Shown one piece after another: positions 15,650-24,807 of a stretch of DNA of 64,000 nt (position 1 is its first letter; every line of letters starts with the position of its first letter). Location: assembly GCA_903881085.1 (NCBI GenBank), contig CAIRSA010000513.1:1-64000 (forward strand), read 5' to 3'. The position numbers and the translations under genes were made by a program. The notes under the pieces were generated by a model. That model was not told the origin of the DNA, did not search any database, and was given only the letters and a program-made list of their open reading frames with translations. The DNA comes from an uncultured Acidobacteriia bacterium (GTDB lineage Bacteria > Acidobacteriota > Terriglobia > Bryobacterales > Bryobacteraceae).

Positions 15650-16618
15650 TCAGTGACAGGCTACTAACGGCGGATGTTCCGGCATGTTCCCAAACGGCGT
15701 ATCGGCGAGGAAGAAATGGCCGGCGTAGGGCGCAATGACGCGGGTTTCGCCGGGCATGCCTTCGGTCGCGGAGACGAACAGCAGTTTCACCTCGCCGCCG
15801 ATTTTGACGAACTCCGGGCAAGTGACGCGCGGCGAGCCGGGAATCTTCCACTCGCATTCCACCGCGCCGTCGCTCAAGCTGAACTGTTGCGCCACGCCGT
15901 CGGCCTGATGCGCGGGGTTGAAGAACGCGATCACCACACTCTTGCCATCAGGAGTGGGGCGAAGGCCGTCCGGGTAGCCGGGCAGGGAATCGGGCGGCAC
16001 CAAGAGTGACTGTTCGAGGACGCGTTCCAGTTTGGTGTCGAGGCGATAGCGGCCGATGGTCTTGGGCGTGGAATCAATGTCGATCAGCGTGGCGCCCTCG
16101 GCGTCGCGGCGCAGGATTTTGCCGTTGGAGCACAACTGCCCGCCAATGACGGTATGCACGCTACGCTTTGCCGAATCGTAGAAGTACAGCGCGGCGATGG
16201 TCTGGTTGAACTCCAGATGCTTGGTGCCGAAAAGGACGCCACCCTCCACCGCGAGGCCGTCATTGATGGTGACGCGCTCGTCATCTGTCACCACAATGCC
16301 AGTCTCTTCAATTTTGCCGCTGGCCAAGTCGAAGTAAACCAGACGGCGATCGAGGCCAACGAGCAGCACTCCAGGGTTCGTGGTCTCGGCGAAGAACCCG
16401 GGGCGGCCGGCGATAGGCAGGCTGGTGTTGATACCGGATTCCAGATCGAGTAAATTGATGGAGCCATCGAGCCGATTGAGCCCATGCTGAATGCCGACCC
16501 ATCCAACCACATTGCCTCCTCCCTGATAGTTCTGCATAACGCGCGGTCCTTCCGGAAGATAGCGCAGTTCCTCGTTTGTGGGGTCAAAAAAGTGGCGGGC
16601 CAGATAGTGAGTGGTCAT
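15650..16618 (-). CDS. SMP-30/gluconolactonase-like beta-propeller protein
   Basis: 322 residues without a signal peptide. Successive blades such as GSINLLDLESGIN, LVYFDLASGKIEE and NDGLAVEGGVLFGTKHLEF fit the six-bladed SMP-30/LRE fold. TINDG and PDGLRPTPDGKSVVIAFFNP match the positions of the metal-binding Asn/Asp loops of sugar lactonases. The blades are less canonical than in true gluconolactonases, so hydrolysis of a sugar lactone is only likely. It is a free-standing gene between a small DUF3601-like gene and the ClC channel. Confidence 0.7.
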   Translation of the reverse strand: MTTHYLARHFFDPTNEELRYLPEGPRVMQNYQGGGNVVGWVGIQHGLNRLDGSINLLDLESGINTSLPIAGRPGFFAETTNPGVLLVGLDRRLVYFDLASGKIEETGIVVTDDERVTINDGLAVEGGVLFGTKHLEFNQTIAALYFYDSAKRSVHTVIGGQLCSNGKILRRDAEGATLIDIDSTPKTIGRYRLDTKLERVLEQSLLVPPDSLPGYPDGLRPTPDGKSVVIAFFNPAHQADGVAQQFSLSDGAVECEWKIPGSPRVTCPEFVKIGGEVKLLFVSATEGMPGETRVIAPYAGHFFLADTPFGNMPEHPPLVACH

Positions 16619-16693
16619 TCGAAACGATCATATCGCGGCAGGGCATAGCCGCGCGGCTTGCCCCCGCGAAATAGCCTATGTTAGAGTCGAGCC

Positions 16694-17983
16694 TTGAACG
16701 GTAAATCCGGCAGCACTAGCCCCCTTGAAGCCATATCCAGCCAATTCGACATTGCGCGACATGTCTTTCTTGTCGCCGCGCCTGTGGGCGTGTTGGTTGG
16801 CGCGGCGATTGCTGCCTACGATTACGTAGTGAACGTGCTGCTCTGGGAGCGGTTCACACACGCCTTGTCGTCGTTGCAACTCTGCCTGCTGCCCATCGCC
16901 GGACTGTTTCTGACCGGGCTCATCCTGAGTCTGTTCCGCGTGCCCAATTCCGCGATGGCCGACGAAGTGGTGCTGGCCTACCACAAGCCCGAAACGGGCA
17001 TGAATTTCGCCGTCTCGTTGCCAAAGCTGGCCGCGTCAGTCGCCACTATGGGTTTTGGTGCCAGTGCTGGCATGGAGGGTGCCAGCAAGTGGCTCGGGGC
17101 TACGCTAGGCGCGTTCGTGCAGCGCCGCTTGAACGCCATCGCCAGCTTGCGCATCTTTCACGGCAGCGTTGAGACGACTCTGATTGCGGGCGCGGCGGCC
17201 GGCATCAGCGCGATTTTTCGTGCGCCGTTGACTGGCGCCATCATGGGGATCGAGTCTCCCTACAAACACGACATGGCTCATGAGTCGCTTGTTCATGGGC
17301 TGGTTGCCGCAGCCACCAGCTATGCCACGTTCATTGTTTTCCGCCCGGCCACTCCGTATTTTCCGATTCACTTCAGTTACCGGCTGGAGGGGCGCGATCT
17401 TTTGATCAGCGCTCTTCTTGGTATTGCAGGTGGCCTGGCTTCGCATCTTTTTCTCGGCCTGCTGGTCTGGTTGAAAAGCCTATGGGCACGCTGGGGGGCG
17501 TCGCGCGTGCTGAAAGTTACGGCAGGCGGCGTAATTGTCAGCCTGATTGCGTTTGCAGTAAACGCCTTGGTCGGCTCTCCGGTGACGCTGCATGCAGGGC
17601 TTCCGGTGGCCAACCGGCTGCTGAACGGCAACTACACGATTGGGGCGATTCTGATCATTTTTGTTGCCAAATTGCTAGCTACGGCATTTACGTTTGGCTC
17701 GGGCGGTGTGGGTGGATTGTTCGTGCCTTCGGCGACGATTGGCGCTGCGTTGGGGGCTGCGTTTGACTCGGTGTTTCATCCCAATCAACCGGGAGTCTTC
17801 ACATTGATCGGGATCGCCGCATTCACCGGCGCGAGTTATAACAGCCTGCTGTTTGCGGCCGTGTTCGTGGCCGAGGCGACGGGCAGTCCGGCGTTGGTCG
17901 TGCCGTCGCTGATTGCGTCGTGTATGGCCTTTTTGATTTCCGCGGGTATTTCCAATTCGCCTTCGCAACGGCACCGGAGCTAA
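16694..17983 (+). CDS. ClC-family chloride channel/antiporter with divergent selectivity motifs
   Basis: 429 residues with about ten hydrophobic helices. The start is TTG at 16694. The E-gate motif G-R-E-G-P appears as GMEGAS within GFGASAGMEGASKWLGATLGA, keeping the gating Glu. The third filter motif is GVGGLFVPSATIGAALGA (canonical GxFxP). The first filter motif GSGIP is not present; the aligned stretch is NSAMADEVV. There are no C-terminal CBS domains. It moves chloride, or exchanges chloride or another anion for protons, across the inner membrane. The altered filter could mean different ion selectivity. Confidence 0.85.
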   Translation: MNGKSGSTSPLEAISSQFDIARHVFLVAAPVGVLVGAAIAAYDYVVNVLLWERFTHALSSLQLCLLPIAGLFLTGLILSLFRVPNSAMADEVVLAYHKPETGMNFAVSLPKLAASVATMGFGASAGMEGASKWLGATLGAFVQRRLNAIASLRIFHGSVETTLIAGAAAGISAIFRAPLTGAIMGIESPYKHDMAHESLVHGLVAAATSYATFIVFRPATPYFPIHFSYRLEGRDLLISALLGIAGGLASHLFLGLLVWLKSLWARWGASRVLKVTAGGVIVSLIAFAVNALVGSPVTLHAGLPVANRLLNGNYTIGAILIIFVAKLLATAFTFGSGGVGGLFVPSATIGAALGAAFDSVFHPNQPGVFTLIGIAAFTGASYNSLLFAAVFVAEATGSPALVVPSLIASCMAFLISAGISNSPSQRHRS

Positions 17984-18003
17984 GGTACCGCACAGAAATA
18001 ACT

Positions 18004-18110
18004 TTGCAGCCATCGACGTGGCGCAGAGTTCCACTCTGCCGCGTCCCGGCTTATCGGGACGCGTTTTGAGCACGCCAGGCAGGAGTGCCCGCGTCACGTG
18101 GGCACTCGCC
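18004..18110. repeat. Dispersed palindromic intergenic repeat (three hairpins)
   Basis: Three perfect stems follow each other: 18023-18039 (7 bp), 18041-18062 (8 bp) and 18083-18107 (8 bp). They start 40 bases after the ClC stop. Read on the other strand, the parts with CACTCCTGCC and with ACTCTGCGCCACGTCGATGG recur at 49679-49897, so this is a copy of the same repeat family in inverse orientation. It may also work as a terminator. Confidence 0.7.
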
Positions 18111-18203
18111 GTCAATGTGAAGTCATTTTTGCGTGCTACCTAAGCGAAACATTTTTCAAATTATAGCTGTACCCTCCGATAAGCATTGGTGTAGGACTGG
18201 CCT

Positions 18204-19160
18204 ATGCTTGCTTCCATAGACAAATACTTTACCAAGCACCAGGAGGACGCGTTCCCCGTCCTGCAGAGCGTCGTCCATCTGATTCTTCGCGAGGCCGTGG
18301 GGAATACGATCGCTGGTGATCCTATCGATAAGGACGTGCTGCACATTGCGATTCGCGATCTTTATGCAATGCTTGAGCGCGTTCCCTCCGCAGGCGAACA
18401 GGGAAAGATTGCACAGGCGGCGTTTGAAGCATTTCGGATTTACAATCGCGAGACTGCCCGCTTCGTCCACAGCCACGTGCAGGAGTGTTCTAAATCCTTG
18501 CAAGTGGTTCGCGAACTTCTGGCGATGGATCTGTCTGTCAGCGACATGAGAGCCAGTCTGGAAAAGGTAGCGGACCAGTTGTCGAAGGCCGTGGAAGGTC
18601 CTCCGAAAAAGCCGCGGCCAATAGCTCTGGATGCTCATGTTGCTGAGGCGCCGGCGGAGACGATACCGCCGCCGCAGGAGATTGTTCCTGCCGAGCCATC
18701 GAGCATGGAAATTGACGAAATTACCGGACTTCCACAACGCGGCGAGGCTGAGATTTGCGTCGCCGGGTTCATTCGCGAAGGCCGGAAAGCGTACATGCTT
18801 GCGGTGATCATCGATCAGATGTCGATGATCGACAAGCGTTATGGCGCCGAGGTGAAAGAGAACGTATTGATGTTCTTCTCACAACTGCTGCAGCAGACCA
18901 AGCAGGAGCGCGACATGTTGTTCCGCTGGAATGACCGGTGCTTTCTATTGCTGATGAACCGCACCACGGAAAAGCATTATATTCGCGATGAAGCGCTAAC
19001 GATGTTGAATTCGCGTTACCGTTCCAACGCCCACATTGGCGGGCGTCCGGTGATGCTGAATGTTGGGGCATGTCATAAGCTGTGGCACGTTTCGGAGTTC
19101 AATGCGGCTGGAAAATTTGGGGAGGCTTTGGATCAGTATCTGTTGGCAGTGGCGCGCTAG
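18204..19160 (+). CDS. Degenerate GGDEF-domain protein
   Basis: 318 residues. The first 140 residues are an all-helical domain with conserved-looking charged helices. A Pro-rich linker (about 135-175: PPKKPRPIAL, ETIPPPQEIVPAEPSS) leads to a C-terminal domain opening with IDEITGLPQRGEAE, the usual start of GGDEF domains (D-x-L-T-G-L-P-N-R). At the active-site hairpin the expected R-x-GGDEF is replaced by FRWNDRCF, so diguanylate cyclase activity is unlikely. It may be a scaffold, possibly nucleotide-binding. The 3' end is followed by a short hairpin repeat and the intron. Confidence 0.65.
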   Translation: MLASIDKYFTKHQEDAFPVLQSVVHLILREAVGNTIAGDPIDKDVLHIAIRDLYAMLERVPSAGEQGKIAQAAFEAFRIYNRETARFVHSHVQECSKSLQVVRELLAMDLSVSDMRASLEKVADQLSKAVEGPPKKPRPIALDAHVAEAPAETIPPPQEIVPAEPSSMEIDEITGLPQRGEAEICVAGFIREGRKAYMLAVIIDQMSMIDKRYGAEVKENVLMFFSQLLQQTKQERDMLFRWNDRCFLLLMNRTTEKHYIRDEALTMLNSRYRSNAHIGGRPVMLNVGACHKLWHVSEFNAAGKFGEALDQYLLAVAR

Positions 19161-19176
19161 AGCGAGCCGATGTGGG

Positions 19177-19192
19177 GCAGATTAACAATCTG
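19177..19192. repeat. Half copy of the post-stop hairpin element, beside the intron
   Basis: CAGATT-AAC-AATCTG begins 17 bases after the preceding stop and matches the first hairpin of the element at 62337-62374. The second hairpin expected next is missing; instead the group II intron begins about 25 bases later. Confidence 0.5.
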
Positions 19193-19216
19193 GATGCGTC
19201 GAGATAAACCGGGTCT

Positions 19217-19870
19217 GTGCGGGGTTGTGTCAAGAATGCGCGAAAGGCGCAATGCTGTGCCAGAGATGGAGGAGGACCCGTCGGAGCGGGCTTGCAGGAG
19301 CAGGCTTCAAACACCCGTAAGCTGCTGTCGCCCAATGGCGGTGGTGGTGAATGTTGCCGAAAAGCCGTGATTACATAACGTCATGTGTGGGTTAGAGAGA
19401 CGAGCGCAAGGGAACCACTGATGAGGCCTCGACACAGATCTATTGGTGACATCAAAACCGGAGCGCCCCCGCTCCCCGGGATAAGCATAGCGGAAACCTA
19501 GTTAATGGCTGTGCGGTGTCCGGGGTACAGGTGGCGTGACTCTAATCTTGGCTCTGGTACGGAACTTGAGAACCTGTTCGGCGGTGCAAAGGGAAAAGGT
19601 GCAAGCGGAAGCCCCGCGAAGCCGAAAGTACCGACACGCCGCACAGGGGTGGACTGCCCCGTTGTAGCGATGAAGCGGAGTAACGCCCGCCGAGCAAAAG
19701 GGGGCAGGCCCTTCGCGTCAGGATTAACTTGGTCACCTGGCAACAGGAGGAACCGACTGATTTCGGCGGAGGGTGGCAGCTCTCAATGGATGGCACGAGC
19801 CATGTGACGGGAACCTGTCACGCACGGTTCTGTGAGCGGCTCGGGGTGAAATTTCCCGGTCCGACTCGGC
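19217..19870 (+). mobile_element. Group II intron lacking its reverse-transcriptase gene
   Basis: About 650 nt that fill the gene-free stretch 19161-19928. The 5' end GTGCG fits the group II consensus. The stretch with 'GGACTGCCCCGTTGTAGCGATGAAG' character around 19649-19675 and the AGTAACGC...GGGGGCAGGCCC segment are the familiar lower-domain-I to domain-III region of bacterial introns. Domain V is intact (19797-19830), and a domain VI-like hairpin ending near CGACTCGGC follows at about 19835-19870. Where a full intron carries 1.3-2 kb for reverse transcriptase/maturase in domain IV, here ATGGATGGC runs directly into domain V. It could splice only with a maturase supplied in trans. Boundaries are approximate. 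Confidence 0.75.
19797..19830 (+). ncRNA. Group II intron domain V
   Basis: A 34-nt catalytic hairpin: GAGCC at the 5' side pairs with GGTTC at the 3' side. The catalytic AGC triad is at 19798-19800. An upper stem of about seven pairs (GTGACGG with CTGTCAC) carries a 4-nt loop. Length, triad and internal GCAC bulge region match bacterial domain V. Confidence 0.8.
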
Positions 19871-19928
19871 TGCATCCGGGAACGGATGTCCCTACCGCGA
19901 CCCCCACGACGGCTGACGCCACGGGTGG

Positions 19929-22703
19929 CTAAGCGCTTGCGACAGGGTGCAGCCAGCGTTCCACCGTTGCCGCCAGCAAATCAGCACGAAGGGGTTTAGT
20001 GAGGTAATCGTCCATGCCTGCGGCAAGGCATTTCTCACGGTCGTCATTCATGGCATTGGCGGTGAGCGCAATGATGGGTGTGCGTTTGCCAGGAGACTCC
20101 CATCGCCGGATCGCCATGGTAGCCATGTAGCCATCCATTTCCGGCATCAGGCAATCCATCAGGATCACATCGAATTTAGAACCGTGCACTGCCTCCACGG
20201 CCTCTATGCCATTGGACGCGATCCGGCAGGCGAATCCTGAGCGTTCCAACAACATGGCCGCCACCTTCTGATTGGTCAGATTGTCTTCCACCAATAGAAT
20301 TGTCCCGCGATTTGGATACACGCCGCAGCTGCCCGGCCGGTCGCGCATTGTGGTAAGTTCCTTGCGGTCGCGCGTTGCCAGCGCGGCAGGAAGACCAAGG
20401 TTGGCCGTAAACCAGAAGCAACTGCCATGGCCCACATCGCTGGAAACTCCAATGGTGCCTCCCATCAGTTCGGCCAGTTTTTTGCAGATAGCCAGCCCCA
20501 GCCCCGTGCCGCCATATTTACGTGTGGTGGAGGCGTCAGCCTGGGTGAAGCTCTGGAACAGTCTGGGCACCAGGTCAGGCTGAATCCCGATCCCCGTGTC
20601 GCTGATAGCAAACCGTAGTTCGGCTCGCGAGTTCTCCCGTCTCGTGCATGACACGGCGATCCCGATCGCCCCTTTTTCGGTGAATTTTACGGCGTTGGAT
20701 AAAAGATTGATCAGGATTTGCCGCAGCCGTCCAGGGTCGCCCATCAACTCCACGGGAACATCCGGATCGAAATTGCAGAACACGTTCAGCGCCTTCTTGT
20801 GCGCCAGTTCCATGATGAGATTCGTCGACTCTTCTACCACCACACGTGGCTGCAGTGGAATGGATTCCATCTCTATGCGGCCCGCGTCGATCTTTGAGAA
20901 ATCCAGAATGTCGTTGATGATATTCAACAGCGCTTCGCCGGATCCGCGTATTATCTCGACGTAATCAACCTGAGCCGGATCGAGTGACGTCTCCTGCAAC
21001 AACGTGGTCATGCCGATCACGCCATTCATTGGCGTGCGAATCTCGTGGCTCATCATGGCCAGGAATTCGGACTTTGCCCGAGCCGCGGCTTCTGCCGCTT
21101 CCTTGGCTGATCGCAACTCTTCTTCTATCTCTTTGCGCTGCGTGATGTCGGCGTGCGAACCAACGAAACGCAGTGGATTGCCATCCGGGTCCCAAACGGC
21201 GCGTCCCCGCGAATGGATCCAGCGCCAGCTTCCGTTGGCGTGGCGCATGCGGAACTCCACATCGTATTCCTGCGTCTGCCGCCCCAGATAACCGCTGACT
21301 GCATTGTTTACCCGTTCGATATCTTCAGGATGAATATTCTCCTGAAAGAGCAGGTCCAGTGGCGCGTCCGATTCGGCAAACCCTATCATTTGCTTCCAAC
21401 GTTTGGATGCGAACAGGTCTCCCGTTCGCAGATTGGCATCGAACAGCCCGTCGTTATTGGCTTCCAATACCAGCTTCCACCGTTCCTGTTCCGCCTCCAG
21501 CGAATGATTGGAGACCTGCAGGTCGATGTTGGCTGCGGCCAACTCGGCGGCTTTGTCTTGCAGCGCCAGTTCGGCGATTCTTCTCCGCCTGATGTTGATG
21601 GCCAAAAGCACAATGATCGAAGTTTCAATCAGGATGGATACGGCCACTCCCCAGATCACCCGCTGATTGGTTTCGTAAAAGGAAACCGGCTGGTTGAGCA
21701 CGCTGCTCTCTTTGGGCAGATTCGAAAGGGAAATCCCGTATTTCCGCAATTGGTTGTAATCGAAAACATATCCTCTGCTGGAATCTCTTTCTATGGGAAT
21801 GTTCTGCGTTGAAACACCCTCCAGCACCTTCACTAGTTTCGCCGCGGTCAACAATCCATGGGCGGCTCCCATGTTGGAGTTGGCGCCCACAATGCCTTGA
21901 CCCAATCTGCTGATTGACGGGCTGTAGACCGGCCCTGCGGAGGCTTGGACGATTCGTCGATGTGCCTCTTCGCTATCGATATAACTATTGGTTTTGTCAT
22001 GCGCAATGGAGGACAGAATCACCACGTCCTGGCGGCTTACCTGCTTCATGGCGAGTACAATTTCGTCCAAGGATAGTGCTTGTCCGTCGATAAACCGGAA
22101 TTGCAGGTCCACTCTTTTCGGTGCCATGTCGCGGAACGTCTGCCGCTGATCGAAGCCCGAGGGGGAATTATCCGTGATTACCCATACGGTCTTTGCTTTT
22201 GTATGAAACTTTAATGCAAGATCGAGAATTAAGCCTGACTCGAAATCCTCGAGCATTCCAGTGTATTGATTCCGCGGTGCCCGGCCGGCCCGGTTCCAGT
22301 CGTTGATGCCGCAAAAAACTACTTTTGTGTTGCCAAACAAATCGTTTCCATGATCCAGTAGGAACTGCAGCGCGTCGTCATCGGACGAAACGATGGCGTC
22401 AAATTTGCGGTTGCCGTATTTCTGGCTGAAATGAGATTTCAGCAGGGCGAAATGGTCATCGCCTGCAAATCGCTTCATGTCCATGTATTCCACCCAAAGC
22501 TCAGTAGGGTAGGGAAGTGCCTGCAATGTGGTGGAAACGCCGCGCACAATGTCGTCGCTCCATTCAAAGCCCTGGTTATAGGAATTCAAAAAGAGGATGT
22601 TCTTCTTAACTACGCGCGAAGGCGCTGACACTCCAGCGGATTTTTGTGCGGTGTCGGGCCAATTTGCGGGTTTGGCAATCCCTGGGAACAGCCATAGCAG
22701 CAT
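19929..22703 (-). CDS. Hybrid histidine kinase with periplasmic ABC-substrate-binding-like sensor
   Basis: 924 residues. An N-terminal hydrophobic segment is followed by a periplasmic binding-protein-like domain (about 40-340: [40 protein letters not shown]), a membrane helix near 365-388, a coiled coil and a PAS domain with PAC (about 425-535). The HisKA phosphoacceptor is His553 ([12 protein letters not shown]). HATPase_c boxes follow ([30 protein letters not shown]), and the C-terminal receiver has Asp850 ([11 protein letters not shown]). It senses a ligand outside the membrane and passes phosphate to an unlinked partner. No response regulator or output gene is adjacent. Confidence 0.93.
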   Translation of the reverse strand: MLLWLFPGIAKPANWPDTAQKSAGVSAPSRVVKKNILFLNSYNQGFEWSDDIVRGVSTTLQALPYPTELWVEYMDMKRFAGDDHFALLKSHFSQKYGNRKFDAIVSSDDDALQFLLDHGNDLFGNTKVVFCGINDWNRAGRAPRNQYTGMLEDFESGLILDLALKFHTKAKTVWVITDNSPSGFDQRQTFRDMAPKRVDLQFRFIDGQALSLDEIVLAMKQVSRQDVVILSSIAHDKTNSYIDSEEAHRRIVQASAGPVYSPSISRLGQGIVGANSNMGAAHGLLTAAKLVKVLEGVSTQNIPIERDSSRGYVFDYNQLRKYGISLSNLPKESSVLNQPVSFYETNQRVIWGVAVSILIETSIIVLLAINIRRRRIAELALQDKAAELAAANIDLQVSNHSLEAEQERWKLVLEANNDGLFDANLRTGDLFASKRWKQMIGFAESDAPLDLLFQENIHPEDIERVNNAVSGYLGRQTQEYDVEFRMRHANGSWRWIHSRGRAVWDPDGNPLRFVGSHADITQRKEIEEELRSAKEAAEAAARAKSEFLAMMSHEIRTPMNGVIGMTTLLQETSLDPAQVDYVEIIRGSGEALLNIINDILDFSKIDAGRIEMESIPLQPRVVVEESTNLIMELAHKKALNVFCNFDPDVPVELMGDPGRLRQILINLLSNAVKFTEKGAIGIAVSCTRRENSRAELRFAISDTGIGIQPDLVPRLFQSFTQADASTTRKYGGTGLGLAICKKLAELMGGTIGVSSDVGHGSCFWFTANLGLPAALATRDRKELTTMRDRPGSCGVYPNRGTILLVEDNLTNQKVAAMLLERSGFACRIASNGIEAVEAVHGSKFDVILMDCLMPEMDGYMATMAIRRWESPGKRTPIIALTANAMNDDREKCLAAGMDDYLTKPLRADLLAATVERWLHPVASA

Positions 22704-22838
22704 GGCAGCTGCGATCAGGCGATAAAAGATGTTCCCGGCGTATTGAACTGGTGCCAGCAGAATAACCAGTTTCTCTACTCCTGTGGGTACGGTAGAACTT
22801 CCCTTACTTCAGCATAAGGGTACTGCTATAGTTTATCG

Positions 22839-22858
22839 CTTGTAAAAAATTTTGCAAG
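22839..22858 (-). terminator. AT-rich near-palindrome downstream of rnpB
   Basis: A 20-bp near-perfect palindrome with an A/T core and six consecutive T in the minus-strand reading lies 14 bases past the 3' end of the RNase P RNA. It may help end rnpB transcription. The stem is weak. A second dyad (CCCTTA/TAAGGG at 22801-22820) lies between it and the kinase start. Confidence 0.35.
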
Positions 22859-22871
22859 TAACGATTTTTTT

Positions 22872-23248
22872 GAGCCTGCCAGCCTGTAAGCCGGTTTCTG
22901 TACCCGCTGCCTTGCGGCAACGGGCGGTGACCATTCATCTCGACCTGACATTACTATCAGGCTCTAGCGACCTACCCGGGAGTTCAAAGGAACGGGCCGT
23001 CCCTCCTCCCCTATTTGGTCTTGCTCCACGTGGGGTTTTCCCTGCCAGACGAATTGCTCCGCCCGCGGTGCGCTCTTACCGCACCTTTTCACCCTTACCC
23101 GCGTTGCCGCGGGCGGTATATTTTCTGTGGCACTTTCCGTAGCACTCGCATTGATGCGAACACCCCCGGCCGTTAGCCGGCACGCTGCCCTGTGGAGACC
23201 GGACTTTCCTCCCGCCCGAAGGCGAGCGGCCACCCGTCCGGCAGGCTC
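22872..23248 (-). ncRNA. rnpB: RNase P RNA, bacterial type A
   Basis: About 377 nt on the minus strand. The universally conserved GAGGAAAGTCCGGTCTCC (P4/CR-I side) is present close to the 5' end. The 5' terminal GAGCCTGCC (23248-23240) pairs perfectly with the 3' terminal GGCAGGCTC (22880-22872) to form helix P1. The 3' half contains the CR-V-like ACAGAAACCGGCTTACAGGC segment. It is the catalytic subunit that matures tRNA 5' ends. Open frames within it are shadows. Confidence 0.95.
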
Positions 23249-23322
23249 AGTAACCATTATGGCAGCAACTGGTTCACAAGTCTGTATTGGAGCCTTCAAA
23301 ATCGCGGGACCTTCAAATTGTT

Positions 23323-23435
23323 GGTGGCGCAAGCACTCCTGCTTGCCGCGTCGACAATCGTGTCGATGCCTGGGCCTGGAGCTGAAAACAAGGTGTCCCG
23401 AAGTCGGGACGGGGCAGACACGAGTGTCCGCCACC
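23323..23435. repeat. Dispersed hairpin-rich element bounded by GGTGGCG/CGCCACC
   Basis: This fills part of the 357-bp gap 23249-23605. Ends are 7-bp inverted repeats. Inside are four stems: GCAAGC/GCTTGC, TCGACA/TGTCGA, GTCCCGA/TCGGGAC and GACAC/GTGTC. The order and the motifs CACTCCTGC and ACACGAGTGT recur at 49679-49830. It resembles a small non-autonomous repeat rather than a gene. The rest of the gap (23436-23605) shows nothing recognisable. Confidence 0.65.
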
Positions 23436-23605
23436 TTGCAGTTCAGATTCCATTGCGCTCCCCTAAGAACTATGGGGCATTGGGCTCAACCTTCTGCCAA
23501 GCAACTTGTAAGGCAAAATTTCACAGCTTCTCAGCCCAGCACTTGGCCGGAGCCAAGGCAAATCCGAAAAGAACTGAAAATAAAGGCATTTGAATTTTCA
23601 GTTCC

Positions 23606-24766
23606 TTAGGAGTGAGCGGAGGGAGAGCCGCTTGCGAGAATGGAGCGCAATATCTCGGGAATCTCAAAGACCGCGCGGTTTTGCATACGCGCCGCGTTCG
23701 CGCGGCAACGTGCCAATGTGCTGCCGGCGAGCAGATTGCCTACCGCATCCACTACTTCGGCGAAGCTTGAAACCACGTCTCCGATTTCGTTTTCCTGCAC
23801 CCAATCGGCGTTGTAGCGCTCCTGCGGCAGCGTCCACACGTTGCGTTCCACCAGCACGGGAAGCCCCAGCGCCACGGCCTCGCTGATGCTGCCCGGCCCC
23901 GGCTTGCCAATAAAGAAATCGGACACTCGCATGTAGTATGGAACGCGCTCGGTAAATCCTTCGATGAAAACCGGCATCTTCGTCTTGCGCGCACGCAGCT
24001 TGTCCGCCAGCTTCGTGTTCTTGCCGCAGATCATGATCAACTGCAGCTTCAGGTCTGAGGCTTCGAGGCGATCCAGGATCTCCACCATCGATGCCGAGCC
24101 CTGTCCGCCGAACATCACCAGTCCGGTGGGCAAGTCGCTCAGCCCCAACCTGGCGCGTTCGGCCACGCGGTCCACTTCCGGAACTTCGTAGTATTTGGGA
24201 TTCAGAATCATCCCCGATGTGCGGAACACGCGCTGCCTGTCATGCCCCATTTGCAGTGCCTGCGCCTCGGCCTTTTTCGAGCCGCAGATGATGTACTGGT
24301 TCTGATTGCACTCGATCCAGAAATGCGGCGGATAGTCCGCGATATCAGTGAGCACGGTCACATACGGAATGGGCTTCTCCAGCCTTTGAATTGCCTGGTA
24401 CATGCAGCGATTGAAATTGGGGACCAACGAGACCACCATGTCAGGCTTGGTGTTGTTCCAGTGCTTGACCAATTCCTTGACGTGGGCACGGTGAAAGGCC
24501 CGGATCACGAATTGCATGAAGGTGAGCAGTTGTGCCGAACCCAGCGTCCAGCCCTTCTTCAGCATGATGTTGTAGAGATCTTCCAGACGGATTCCGGTGA
24601 CGTTACGGAATGCGTCCAGCCGTTCCAGCGTCAACTGCAGATTCACCATGCGCGCTTCCCACGGCAGTTGCTGCATGTCGATGGCTTTGATCAAAGCGTT
24701 GGCCGCGCTGCGGTGACCGCCGCCCGCGTCAAAAAACATGAAGTCGATCTTTTGTTTTTTTGTCAC
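23606..24766 (-). CDS. MGDG-synthase-like glycosyltransferase (GT28 family)
   Basis: 386 residues. The N-terminal half is an MGDG_synth domain, with the GGGH-type acceptor loop in FFDAGGGHRSAANALIKA (residues about 12-30) and the helix KPDMVVSLVPNFN. The C-terminal half is a GT28 nucleotide-sugar domain with MFGGQGSASM, GFTERVPYYMRVSDFFIGKPGPGSISEAVALGLP (the UDP-binding G-P-G-S-x-x-E motif) and ERYNADWV. Such enzymes transfer galactose or glucose from UDP-sugar to diacylglycerol at the inner membrane. There are no membrane helices; a peripheral protein is expected. It is divergent from the TPR gene. Confidence 0.85.
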   Translation of the reverse strand: MTKKQKIDFMFFDAGGGHRSAANALIKAIDMQQLPWEARMVNLQLTLERLDAFRNVTGIRLEDLYNIMLKKGWTLGSAQLLTFMQFVIRAFHRAHVKELVKHWNNTKPDMVVSLVPNFNRCMYQAIQRLEKPIPYVTVLTDIADYPPHFWIECNQNQYIICGSKKAEAQALQMGHDRQRVFRTSGMILNPKYYEVPEVDRVAERARLGLSDLPTGLVMFGGQGSASMVEILDRLEASDLKLQLIMICGKNTKLADKLRARKTKMPVFIEGFTERVPYYMRVSDFFIGKPGPGSISEAVALGLPVLVERNVWTLPQERYNADWVQENEIGDVVSSFAEVVDAVGNLLAGSTLARCRANAARMQNRAVFEIPEILRSILASGSPSAHS

Positions 24767-24807
24767 CTTGAACTTTCATTGTAGCGTTCTTGGGTTACAA
24801 TCCTTGC

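Noticed and set aside
19505-19807. Open frame of 100 codons inside the group II intron, considered as a reverse-transcriptase remnant
   Set aside because: It contains no RT motif such as YADD and is a Gly/Arg-rich translation of ribozyme sequence.
22852-23142. Open frames over 22852-23434
   Set aside because: They are translations of the RNase P RNA and its flank, with no protein-like features.
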